Shown: in pieces, positions 1 to 7,980 of the stretch
Layout: each line of letters starts with the position of its first letter
Position numbering within the stretch: position 1 is the first letter of the stretch
From: JACTOJ01 sp032335695
GTDB taxonomy: Bacteria; Bacillota; Clostridia; Clostridiales; Clostridiaceae
Assembly (NCBI RefSeq): GCF_032335695.1
Contig: NZ_JACTOJ010000022.1
Span: 11,867-75,866 of the forward strand
Direction of reading: 5' to 3'
DNA: 64,000 nt
Notes under the pieces: generated by a model
The model's database searches: none
Seen by the model: the letters and a program-made list of their open reading frames with translations, nothing else
What the model was told of the DNA's origin: nothing
Position numbers and translations under genes: made by a program

Positions 1-1271
1 ATTATAGTAGCATATAATCTTACAGAAATTTTTCCTTCAAGATTATTAAAAACTTTGAACAACCCTACTTTGCTCTTTATTTTATTTTGCAGCTTATATA
101 CTCCATTATCTATTATGTAATATCCTATATGCTTTTCATAATCCTTTATACCTTCCTTTGCACATTCTAATACCTTTTTTGCGACATAGGCTTCACCCAC
201 TCCAAATTTTCTAGCCAGCATCTCCAGTTTATGTCTGTAATAGTCTCTAGATTCAAAGTCCATATTGGCATAAACCCCTGATGGGTCAGCTCTCAATATA
301 GCTTCTGCATAATTTAACCTTTCAAAAGTATCCTTCCAATTTAAAGAAGTCACATTTCTGATTGATGTTATACTATTACCCAAGGACAGCTGAAAACCTG
401 CTTGCTTTTGATGCTCTCCGCTTATAACCATATCTAGATTTTTCTGATTGCTTTCCAGATTTTCATTTATCCAAGCATATATATTTTCATTGTCCACCCC
501 ATTGTCTCTAAGGACTTTTATAAGGCTTTCTACAAAATGAGATGAGAAAGATATACTTTTCTTCTTCAAACTTTCTAAATTAAAATCCAATTTTTTTTCC
601 GTATATGCATTTATTATATTTTCCCCAAACTGCTCTCCCCTTTTTTTCTCTTCTATAGCATATACTATCTTATTTACTATTTGGCTTATATTCTGTATCA
701 AGGCTATTCTTATCATTATAGGGAGAGCCCAAAGTTCACCGCTGCTCAATATGGTATTTTTCTGATATGCTCCAATAAAGGCTTCAATCACGTTTTCATC
801 TATAAGCCCATCCGTATGGCACACTAGTTCTATAGCTATATGATAAACTCTAGGATATCCCTTCATCATTCCTTTGCTTATAGTTGGCAAATTTCTATAG
901 TAGCTGGATGGCATGCTGCTCTTTATATCCTTGTATTCCTTTTGTATTAAGTACAGATTGTCTAAAAGCCATTCCGCTGCTGGAACCATATCATATTTTT
1001 CATCTATTTCTTTATCTATGTAATCGTGACCTTCTATTATCTTCTTATAACTTTCATCTAGGCTCTTTATAAGCTTTCTTCTGTAAGCTGTTTTTTTTGT
1101 TTCGGAATAGTATGTAGATATTTTTAATGCATGCTTCTCCATGTCATCCTTATTAACATAAATGCTAGGTATATCTTCCATGATATTCTGATTTTCTTCT
1201 TCACGGCGAATCCATATTATATATATGGACACAAATGCAATAGATACCAGCAGTAAAATATATAGGTACAT
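1..1271 (-). CDS. Cyclic beta-1,2-glucan synthase-like protein, N-terminal part (runs off window)
   Basis: The open frame runs leftward from an ATG at 1271 to the window edge with no stop, so only about the first 423 residues are visible. It begins with one membrane segment (YILLLVSIAFVSIYIIW). The blocks AAEWLLDNLYLIQKEY, SYYRNLP, GYPRVYHIAIELV, SGELWALPIMIRIALIQ and MDFESRDYYRHKLEMLA match the N-terminal region of NdvB/ChvB-type cyclic glucan synthases (GT84 with a GH94-like end). Those proteins are usually about 2,800 residues and sit in the membrane. An in-frame TAA lies two codons upstream of the ATG, which fixes the start; a GGGGAG motif lies about 13 bases before it. The family is clear. 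The product (cyclic glucan or another beta-glucan) is inferred. Confidence 0.8.
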   Translation of the reverse strand, partial: MYLYILLLVSIAFVSIYIIWIRREEENQNIMEDIPSIYVNKDDMEKHALKISTYYSETKKTAYRRKLIKSLDESYKKIIEGHDYIDKEIDEKYDMVPAAEWLLDNLYLIQKEYKDIKSSMPSSYYRNLPTISKGMMKGYPRVYHIAIELVCHTDGLIDENVIEAFIGAYQKNTILSSGELWALPIMIRIALIQNISQIVNKIVYAIEEKKRGEQFGENIINAYTEKKLDFNLESLKKKSISFSSHFVESLIKVLRDNGVDNENIYAWINENLESNQKNLDMVISGEHQKQAGFQLSLGNSITSIRNVTSLNWKDTFERLNYAEAILRADPSGVYANMDFESRDYYRHKLEMLARKFGVGEAYVAKKVLECAKEGIKDYEKHIGYYIIDNGVYKLQNKIKSKVGLFKVFNNLEGKISVRLYATI

Positions 1272-1383
1272 TATTTAATCACACTCCCCAATAATATAAC
1301 GTCAAATTATTATGAATAACCGCTTTATTGCTTTTTATTTAGTATACCCAACAGTATTTTAATTATTTATATGAAAGGATATA

Positions 1384-1419
1384 TTTTAAATCAGTGTAAA
1401 AATCAACCCTCATCTAAAA
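1384..1419. repeat. Degenerate copy of palindromic repeat family B
   Basis: The left arm TTTTAAATCAGT and the loop GTAAAAATCAAC are identical or nearly identical to the hairpins at 26454-26489 and 31371-31406. The right arm is eroded here (CCTCATCTAAAA). The copy lies between the glucan-synthase-like gene and the hemerythrin gene. Confidence 0.55.
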
Positions 1420-1433
1420 TATGGAGTGAATAT

Positions 1434-1480
1434 ATAAAAAAAGCTGCCTGGCAGCTAACTTAGGTTAGTCCAAACAGCTA
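1434..1480 (-). terminator. Rho-independent terminator of the hemerythrin gene
   Basis: On the minus strand AGCTGTTTGG pairs with CCAGGCAGCT (10 bp with two G-U pairs). A smaller CTAAC/GTTAG helix lies inside, and a run of T follows. It starts about 15 bases after the hemerythrin stop. Confidence 0.8.
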
Positions 1481-1495
1481 TTTTTATATGTTTTA

Positions 1496-1888
1496 TTAAT
1501 TTTCAGCTATAAGTAAGTCCTTTTCGATTATATGGTCCGTAAGCCATTTTGCGACAAATTCTAACAAATTCATTAAGTACTCATCCTGATTATGATCTAG
1601 TTTATTAAAATCAATGGAGTTTACTTTATTCATAAACTCTTGATGGTCTATGACCTGAGTAAAAAGTTTTTTATAGTTTATACTTTTCATGTACTCTTCT
1701 TCATTTTTAAAATGTATCTGGGCGTATTCTCTTAATTCATACACTATGCTGACAATATCATCGTATTTATCAGGGCTGTATGAGTTTTTAATCAGTTGAA
1801 ATGCCCTTTCTCCGATTTCGAATAACTTAGTGTGCTCTGCATCAATTTGTGCTATCCCAGTTTTGTATTCTTCCTTCATTTCAAACAT
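1496..1888 (-). CDS. Bacteriohemerythrin (one metal ligand replaced)
   Basis: This 130-residue protein has the single four-helix hemerythrin domain that normally binds a di-iron centre and O2. Visible ligands are His19 (DAEH), His59 and Glu63 (HFKNEE), His82 (DHQEF), His119 and Asp124 (DHIIEKD). The usual His four residues before His82 is Gln78, so one of the five histidines is missing. That may change iron or O2 chemistry. In anaerobic clostridia such proteins are thought to scavenge or sense oxygen. A GGGGTGG site lies six bases before the ATG. The gene stands alone with its own terminator. Confidence 0.88.
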   Translation of the reverse strand: MFEMKEEYKTGIAQIDAEHTKLFEIGERAFQLIKNSYSPDKYDDIVSIVYELREYAQIHFKNEEEYMKSINYKKLFTQVIDHQEFMNKVNSIDFNKLDHNQDEYLMNLLEFVAKWLTDHIIEKDLLIAEN

Positions 1889-2071
1889 ATTTATCCACCC
1901 CGCTCTAATTTTTCAATTTGAGTATATATTATTTTACATAAACCGTCTATATAAATTTTATTATAAACGGATTATATTGACAGTTTCATAAAAAATTAGT
2001 CTTATTTTATCGAAGCAATAACAATTTATTGCACTAATTATTTCTATTTTTAATTGAAATTTGTTTATTAG

Positions 2072-2217
2072 TTAAGAGGTAAAATTAAAAAGGTAAGAGT
2101 TTAGGTAGAAATCGTCTCTTTGGAGAGCCGATTTCAATTTATAAATTCGCTTCAAGCGAATTTTAACCATAGCTCTTACTTCTTACCTTTTATGTCTTAA
2201 TTTTTATTTCTTACCTC
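2072..2217. repeat. Palindromic repeat family A, copy 1
   Basis: This non-coding element of about 146 bp has inverted outer ends (GAGGTAAAATTAAA at the left, TTTCTTACCTC at the right). Inside are two hairpins: AAATCGTCTCT with AGAGCCGATTT (2109-2134, one mismatch) and AAATTCGCTT with AAGCGAATTT (2143-2163, perfect). It is closely similar to 27059-27185 and shorter in 7818-7920. It lies directly 3' of lysA. Confidence 0.75.
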
Positions 2218-2228
2218 AGTGGAATAAA

Positions 2229-3524
2229 TTACAGTATTTCATTTTTTATGATATCATCATAAGTTTCTCTTTTGCATACTAATCTGGTTTCTCCATCCTT
2301 TACCATAACCACTGCAGCTTTAGGTATTTTATTGTAGTTGCTGGCCATGGAATATCCATAGGCTCCTGTAGACATTACTGACAATATATCGCCGCTCTTC
2401 ACATGAGGAATTGTTATATCTGAAAGTAAGATATCTCCAGATTCACAGCACTTTCCTGATATAGTGACCTTCTCATTTATGCTTCCTTCTATGTTGTTCG
2501 CAATTCCGCATTCATATTCAGCTCTATATAAGGCTGGTCTTATATTGTCTGTCATTCCTCCATCTACTGCCACGTAAGTTCTCACTTCTGGTATTTTTTT
2601 TATTGAACCTACTGTATAAAGAGTAATTCCCGCATTTCCAACTATAGATCTTCCTGGTTCAATAGTTAAAATCGGAGGATTTATATCAAGCTGCTTACAG
2701 GTTTCATCAAATTCTTCTAGAATAACATTAGAAAACTCTTCTATGCTCTTTGGCTTGTCACCCTCGCTGTAATATATGCCAAAACCACCGCCTAAATCTA
2801 ATTCCTTAAGCAGATGACCTGTCTCTTTATATATACTTTGAATCAATGTGAGCATAACCTTAACTTCATCTTTATAGGGTTCTATTTCAAATATTTGAGA
2901 TCCGATATGGGAATGAAGGCCTACCAGCTCTATATTAGGTAGCTCTAAAGCTTTTTTTACTGCTTCCATAGTTTTATTATTAAGCACTGTGAAACCAAAT
3001 TTAGAATCTATTTGACCAGTTCTTATATAATCATGAGTGTGCGCTTCAATGCCTGGAGTTATTCTTAATAAAATTTTCTGTTTCACGCCGTATTTTGCCG
3101 CTATTTCATTTATATTGTCTATCTCATAGAAATTATCCGCCACGAATCTCCCTACTCCCAATCTTATTCCCATGTCAATTTCTTCAATTGTTTTATTATT
3201 TCCATGAAAATATATTCTTTCCATTGGAAAATCACTTTTATAAGCGGTATAGAGTTCTCCTCCAGATACCACATCAAGCCACATATTTTCTTCATTTAAC
3301 AGCTTACACATAGCCATTATAAGAAAAGCCTTACCTGCATAAGCCACTCTATTACCTTTTTCAGAAGCTTTAAAGCTTTGATTGTATCTCCTGCATTTCT
3401 CTCTTAATAAATTTTCATCAAATACATATAGTGGAGTTCCAAAACTTTCCGCCATGCTGCTGCAGCTTACTCCTCCTACCGTAAGTTTATTGTCTACTAC
3501 GGCCATTGTACCAAATAACTTCAT
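2229..3524 (-). CDS. lysA: Diaminopimelate decarboxylase
   Basis: This PLP enzyme decarboxylates meso-diaminopimelate to L-lysine in the cytoplasm, the last step of the DAP pathway. The protein is 431 residues when started at the ATG at 3524, which has GGAGGAAGG just upstream; an earlier in-frame GTG at 3542 lies before that site and is rejected. PLP Lys65 is in YAGKA. Also visible are the HSHIGSQ block, GGGFGIYY (phosphate binding) and EPGRSIVGNAG. It lies 55 bases downstream of lysC on the same strand and is probably co-transcribed from the lysine riboswitch promoter. Confidence 0.96.
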   Translation of the reverse strand: MKLFGTMAVVDNKLTVGGVSCSSMAESFGTPLYVFDENLLREKCRRYNQSFKASEKGNRVAYAGKAFLIMAMCKLLNEENMWLDVVSGGELYTAYKSDFPMERIYFHGNNKTIEEIDMGIRLGVGRFVADNFYEIDNINEIAAKYGVKQKILLRITPGIEAHTHDYIRTGQIDSKFGFTVLNNKTMEAVKKALELPNIELVGLHSHIGSQIFEIEPYKDEVKVMLTLIQSIYKETGHLLKELDLGGGFGIYYSEGDKPKSIEEFSNVILEEFDETCKQLDINPPILTIEPGRSIVGNAGITLYTVGSIKKIPEVRTYVAVDGGMTDNIRPALYRAEYECGIANNIEGSINEKVTISGKCCESGDILLSDITIPHVKSGDILSVMSTGAYGYSMASNYNKIPKAAVVMVKDGETRLVCKRETYDDIIKNEIL

Positions 3525-3579
3525 TTTCCTTCCTCCAATCACAAAAATTAAAACTAAATATTCTTAAAATAGCTATGTT

Positions 3580-4785
3580 TTAAATGGATGCTTTAAGATT
3601 AAATGCCTCTCCCGTTATATCGATTGCTTTAAGCTCATCTTCTCGCTTTATGGTACAAGTAACTCTTATCTCAGAAGTAGTTATCATTTTAACCAATATA
3701 TTATTCTCGCTAAAAAGCCTAAACATTTTTCCTGCTACTCCAGATGTGGTTTTCATACCTATACCCACAATTGAAAATTTGGTTATATCTTCATCTATTA
3801 TAATATTTTCCTTACAGGCTAATTGATATAGTATTTCCATACAATCTGAAACATCTTCTTTAGGTATAGTAAAAGATATATTTACCTTATCATCTATCGG
3901 AGCCGTCTGGCTTATCATATCTATGTTTATCTTTCTCTCTCCTATTTTACCAAATAATTCAGAGATAATATTTATATCTGAGGATATATTTTTTACTGTT
4001 ATCGAAATATCATCATTGCTAGTGGCTATTCCTGTGACAGCTTTGGTTTCCATATTGTTAGTCCCTCCTATTATAGTTCCTTTAATATCGCTGCAGCTTA
4101 ACCCTACATAGATGGGTATATTATATTTTTCTGCAAGTTCTACAGACCTGGAATGCATAACCTGAGCACCTAAACTTGCTAGTTCCAGCATTTCTTCGTA
4201 ATGAATATCGGATAATTTTTTTGCACTTTTCAGCTTCCTAGGATCACAGGCATATATGCCATCTACATCAGTATATATTTCACAGCTTCCTTTAAGTTTA
4301 TATGCTAAAGCTACTGCAGAGGTGTCTGAGCCTCCTCTTCCTAAAGTAGTTATGTCTCCCAAATCATTAACTCCCTGAAATCCAGCTACTATTACTATGT
4401 TGTCCTCTTCTAAGCTTTCCACAATTTTAGTAATATCCATATCTTTTATAAGTGCTTTGCCATATTGTCCTCTGGTCTGTATATTAAGCTGATAGGCACT
4501 ATAGCTTACAGCCTTATGTCCCATGGCATTGACAGCCATAGCTAGCATTGCACTTGATACCATCTCTCCTGTGGATAGCAAAGCATCCATCTCCCTTTTA
4601 TCGGGATTTTCTGTTATTTCTTTTGCTAAGGATATGAGCTCGTCCGTGGTATCTCCCATAGCAGATACTACAACTACCATGCTGTTTCCCTTTTCTTTTC
4701 TCGCTATAACAGTTTCTGCTACCTTCTTTATCTTTTCGGAAGTAGCTACGGAACTCCCCCCATATTTTTGTACTACAATATTCAA
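3580..4785 (-). CDS. lysC: Aspartate kinase, lysine-riboswitch controlled
   Basis: This 401-residue enzyme phosphorylates L-aspartate, the first committed step toward lysine, DAP, methionine and threonine. It has VQKYGGSSVA at the N-terminus, a kinase core with GRGGSDTSAVALA, and two C-terminal ACT domains (from about residue 265) that usually give feedback inhibition. The longer frame to 4947 would read through the riboswitch expression platform. I therefore start at the TTG at 4785, five bases after GAGGTG. It is followed by lysA. The aspartokinase family is certain; which paralogue it is cannot be told. Confidence 0.94.
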   Translation of the reverse strand: MNIVVQKYGGSSVATSEKIKKVAETVIARKEKGNSMVVVVSAMGDTTDELISLAKEITENPDKREMDALLSTGEMVSSAMLAMAVNAMGHKAVSYSAYQLNIQTRGQYGKALIKDMDITKIVESLEEDNIVIVAGFQGVNDLGDITTLGRGGSDTSAVALAYKLKGSCEIYTDVDGIYACDPRKLKSAKKLSDIHYEEMLELASLGAQVMHSRSVELAEKYNIPIYVGLSCSDIKGTIIGGTNNMETKAVTGIATSNDDISITVKNISSDINIISELFGKIGERKINIDMISQTAPIDDKVNISFTIPKEDVSDCMEILYQLACKENIIIDEDITKFSIVGIGMKTTSGVAGKMFRLFSENNILVKMITTSEIRVTCTIKREDELKAIDITGEAFNLKASI

Positions 4786-4834
4786 TTTATCACCTCTAGA
4801 TTGCTGCCCTCCACCTTGAATAGTCACTACATAA

Positions 4835-5066
4835 AACAAATGCAGCAAAGGAACACCTTTGCTGCTTAAAAACAATTTTAATACAACTACGTGTACCTTG
4901 TAGCTCTCCATGGAAAACCATGACAGCCATACATATATTTTATGCACAGCCAGGGAAGATTTTTGCAGTTTCTTCTCTTCGGCCTAAATCCCTTTCCTCT
5001 TGCCTCTACGCCCGCCAGCTCCGCAAAAGTACTATTAATTTAGGCACCTCTACCCTAGGTAAAGTT
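4835..5066 (-). promoter_or_regulatory. Lysine riboswitch (L-box) with intrinsic terminator
   Basis: The minus strand carries the lysine aptamer hallmarks in order: GGGTAGAGGTGC, AGTA, GGCCGAAG, GGCTGTCATGG and TGGAGAGCTAC. The outer P1 helix is ACCT/GTAG pairing with CTAC/AGGT. The aptamer spans about 4889-5066. It is followed by a perfect 10-bp terminator stem (GCAGCAAAGG, loop TGTT, CCTTTGCTGC; 4842-4865) and a T-rich tail. Lysine should favour termination before lysC. The gene-free stretch 4786-5120 is fully explained by this element and its promoter area. Confidence 0.95.
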
Positions 5067-5120
5067 CATTATTTAATTTACATTATGGTAACACAATTAT
5101 TATATTTATGCAACAGCTAT

Positions 5121-6419
5121 TTACATTGAAAAAAACTCAATCAAAGATTTAGTAATATAAAAATGGTCATATACTCCTCCAAGCTCTCTTACAGAATGCA
5201 TAGCTAAAAGAGGTGCTCCTATATCCACTGATTTAATTGGAAGATGGGTAGCTGAAAGCGGTCCTATTGTTCTTCCACCTGGTTCATCAGAACGATTAAC
5301 AAATTTCTGCACAGGTACCTTTGCTTTTTCGCATATCATTTCATATGTACCTATAGATATGCTGTCAGAGGTATAGCTTTGAGCTGCGCTGATTTTTATA
5401 GCAGGTCCTTGGTTTAGAATAACCCTGCAGGTTGGATCAAATTTTTCTGTATTATTGGGATGAAGACCTTGAGCCGCGTCTGTAGATATCATAAAGGATT
5501 TAGCATAGGCTCTTAAAAGTTCCTCTCTTCCTTTGCCAAGGCTTAGAGCTATCCTCTCTAAAGTATGCACTAATATTTCGGAATTAGCTCCCTGCTTAGT
5601 AGAGCTTCCCACTTCCTCATTGTCAAAGCATGCTATAAGGTTGGTAGCTTTCCCAGGTTTTGCATCCAATATTGCATGAATAGCACTGTGCACCATGCTA
5701 AGATTATCTATTCTTGAAGAAGATATGAATTCTTCATTTACTCCTAGTAGGCAACCTCTTCCATATTCATATAGAAATAAATCAAAATCCAGTATATCCT
5801 CGGCTTTAACCCCTAGCTCCCCTGCTATAAGCTTAACTAAAAACTCATCCTTTTCAAGCTCATCATTTATACAGCCTACCATAGGTATTGTATCCTTCTG
5901 AGGATTTAATTCAACACCATGATTCACTTTTCTATTTAAATGTATGGCTAAATTAGGTATTATAGTTATTGGTCTTGATATATTTACTAATCTGCTTTCT
6001 GGAAACATTCCAGTACTTTTTACTGCCACCCTTCCAGCTATAGATAGAGGTCTATCAAACCAAGTATTTAAAATCGGTACCCCATATACTTCTGTATTAA
6101 GCTTTAAGAAACCCTCATTGCACATCTCAGCATGGGGTTTTATTCTGAAAGTTGGGGAATCTGTGTGTGATCCAGCTATTCTGAAGCCTTCTGCTTCCAT
6201 CTCTCCTGTACCCACCACAAATCCAAAAAGTGAAGAGTCGTTTCTAGTAGTAAAATATTTTCCTCCCTTTTCTATCTTCCAAGCTTCTTCTTCCTTAAGC
6301 TCACTAAAGCCTGCTGACAATAATTCCTTTTTAGCAGCAGCAACAGCATGAAAGGCTGTGGGACTTTCATCTATAAAATCTAATAAATTTTCAGCAAGGC
6401 TTTTAATTTCCTTTTCCAT
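5121..6419 (-). CDS. apeB: M18 family metallo-aminopeptidase
   Basis: This 432-residue cytosolic dizinc aminopeptidase of the aspartyl aminopeptidase/ApeB family removes N-terminal residues from peptides. Zinc-site motifs are SHTDSPTFRIKP (about residue 83), DNEEVGSSTKQGA (about residues 266-278) and the C-terminal MHSVRELGG. Length fits the family. The ATG has GGAGTG upstream. It is monocistronic, divergent from the cation transporter, and lies upstream of the lysine leader. Confidence 0.93.
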   Translation of the reverse strand: MEKEIKSLAENLLDFIDESPTAFHAVAAAKKELLSAGFSELKEEEAWKIEKGGKYFTTRNDSSLFGFVVGTGEMEAEGFRIAGSHTDSPTFRIKPHAEMCNEGFLKLNTEVYGVPILNTWFDRPLSIAGRVAVKSTGMFPESRLVNISRPITIIPNLAIHLNRKVNHGVELNPQKDTIPMVGCINDELEKDEFLVKLIAGELGVKAEDILDFDLFLYEYGRGCLLGVNEEFISSSRIDNLSMVHSAIHAILDAKPGKATNLIACFDNEEVGSSTKQGANSEILVHTLERIALSLGKGREELLRAYAKSFMISTDAAQGLHPNNTEKFDPTCRVILNQGPAIKISAAQSYTSDSISIGTYEMICEKAKVPVQKFVNRSDEPGGRTIGPLSATHLPIKSVDIGAPLLAMHSVRELGGVYDHFYITKSLIEFFSM

Positions 6420-6544
6420 CTATATCACTCCGTATCATAAATTATAACAAATTAAAATTTCGATTAATTATTAGTCGACATATTTTATGATATAATATGT
6501 ACAGAAGTTAATCAATAGAATAAACTATTTTGGGGTGATAATAT

Positions 6545-7729
6545 TTGTTTATTAATACTTTAATTAAAAAGTTCATTAAGAACTTCGAAGATACAAAAAA
6601 TGAAACTGTAAGAACCAAATATGGATTTTTTGCTGGAATTATAGGTATAGTTATTAATTTAATATTATTTTTCATAAAGATTTCAGTTGGAATTTTGACT
6701 AATAGTATTGCTGTCACTGCGGATGCTTTTAATAACCTTTCTGATAGTGCTTCTTCTCTTATCACTATAATTGGATTTAAGCTTTCAAATTTACCTGCTG
6801 ATGAAGAGCACCCTTTTGGTCATGGAAGAATTGAATATCTATCCGCATTAGTAGTTTCCTTCATGGTTATGTTTGTAGGCTTTCAATTTGTTAAATCTTC
6901 TTTTGAAAGGATATTTCATCCTAGCAGAGTAGTATTTCAATTGATTCCATTTTTGCTTATATTACTATCTATGGCTGCGAAGGTATGGCTTTCTTTTTTT
7001 AATAAGAAAATAGGATTTATTATAGATTCTGCTGCTTTAAAAGCTTCTGCCTTAGACTCCTTAGGAGACGTAATAATTTCAGCTGTTGTTGCTATATCCC
7101 TTATTTTTTCTTTATTCTCTTCCTTTCCTCTAGACGGATATTTAGGAATTTTAGTAGCCGCATTAATTCTTTATTCTGGTTTCACGCTGATAAAAGAAAC
7201 TGTAAATCCTTTGCTGGGAGAAGCTCCAGATGCAGAGCTGGTAAAGGATATAAAGAAGCGGGTGCTTTCCTATGAAAATATAATAGGTGTCCACGATCTT
7301 ATAATACATAATTATGGTCCAGGAAAGGCTATGGCATCCATACATGCAGAAGTTCCTTCCAACATAAATATAGTATCCATACATAACGTCATTGACAGAG
7401 CAGAAAGAGAAATTTCAGAAAAGCTAAATCTCATACTTGTAATACATATGGATCCAGTAAATGTAGACGACAAGGAAGTTACGAATACAAGAAAACAAGT
7501 ATCCACCATTTTAAAAAAATTTGAATCAATAAAATCTATACATGACTTCAGAATTGTTGGTGAAGGTGAAACTAAGAATATTATCTTTGATTCGGTAGTT
7601 AATTCATCGGATATAACCAATCATACTGGAGAGATAGCTTTAAAAAAGGATATATGTACTGAAGTAAAAAAATTTCATCCAAATTATAATTGCGTTATTA
7701 CAATAGACAGAGACTTTTCTGATTTGTAA
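6545..7729 (+). CDS. Cation diffusion facilitator (CDF) transporter
   Basis: This 394-residue protein is a proton-coupled divalent metal (Zn/Fe/Mn) exporter with about six membrane helices. Metal-site motifs are ADAFNNLSD in helix 2 and SALDSLGDV in helix 5; HPFGHGRIEYL lies between helices 2 and 3. The C-terminal cytoplasmic domain is longer than in a minimal CDF (about residues 210-394), suggesting a duplicated or extended metal-sensing domain. It starts with TTG seven bases after GGGGTGA. A TATAAT sits at 6491-6496 with no good -35 box. Confidence 0.92.
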   Translation: MFINTLIKKFIKNFEDTKNETVRTKYGFFAGIIGIVINLILFFIKISVGILTNSIAVTADAFNNLSDSASSLITIIGFKLSNLPADEEHPFGHGRIEYLSALVVSFMVMFVGFQFVKSSFERIFHPSRVVFQLIPFLLILLSMAAKVWLSFFNKKIGFIIDSAALKASALDSLGDVIISAVVAISLIFSLFSSFPLDGYLGILVAALILYSGFTLIKETVNPLLGEAPDAELVKDIKKRVLSYENIIGVHDLIIHNYGPGKAMASIHAEVPSNINIVSIHNVIDRAEREISEKLNLILVIHMDPVNVDDKEVTNTRKQVSTILKKFESIKSIHDFRIVGEGETKNIIFDSVVNSSDITNHTGEIALKKDICTEVKKFHPNYNCVITIDRDFSDL

Positions 7730-7817
7730 ATCCAACTAATGTCAGCTGAACCCTTGATACTTCTATAACTAGTTATATAGTTATATAGATTTATAGATTT
7801 ATACTAATTTAGTTAAC

Positions 7818-7920
7818 AAGTAAAAATTAAGAATTAAAAGTGAAGGTAAGAAATCGTCTCACAAAGAGACGATTTCCTCAATAACTATTAATTTTTACCT
7901 CTTACTTCTTAATTCAACTT
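7818..7920. repeat. Palindromic repeat family A, copy 2 (short form)
   Basis: The left end AAGTAAAAATTAAGAATTAA is inverted against TTACTTCTTAATT at the right. A perfect central stem AAATCGTCTC/GAGACGATTT spans 7851-7875. The second hairpin present in copies 1 and 3 is missing. It lies between the convergent CDF and helicase genes. Confidence 0.7.
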
Positions 7921-7980
7921 TATCACTTACTAATCTTATCTTAATATCTTAAAATAAATAATATTTTTGCCACAGCCCCG

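Noticed and set aside
4786..4947. N-terminal extension of aspartokinase in the same frame
   Set aside because: It translates the riboswitch terminator and P1 region, and the real start has a ribosome site at the TTG at 4785.
5944..6351. 135-codon plus-strand frame opposite apeB
   Set aside because: It is antisense to a well-supported peptidase and shows no family features or ribosome site.
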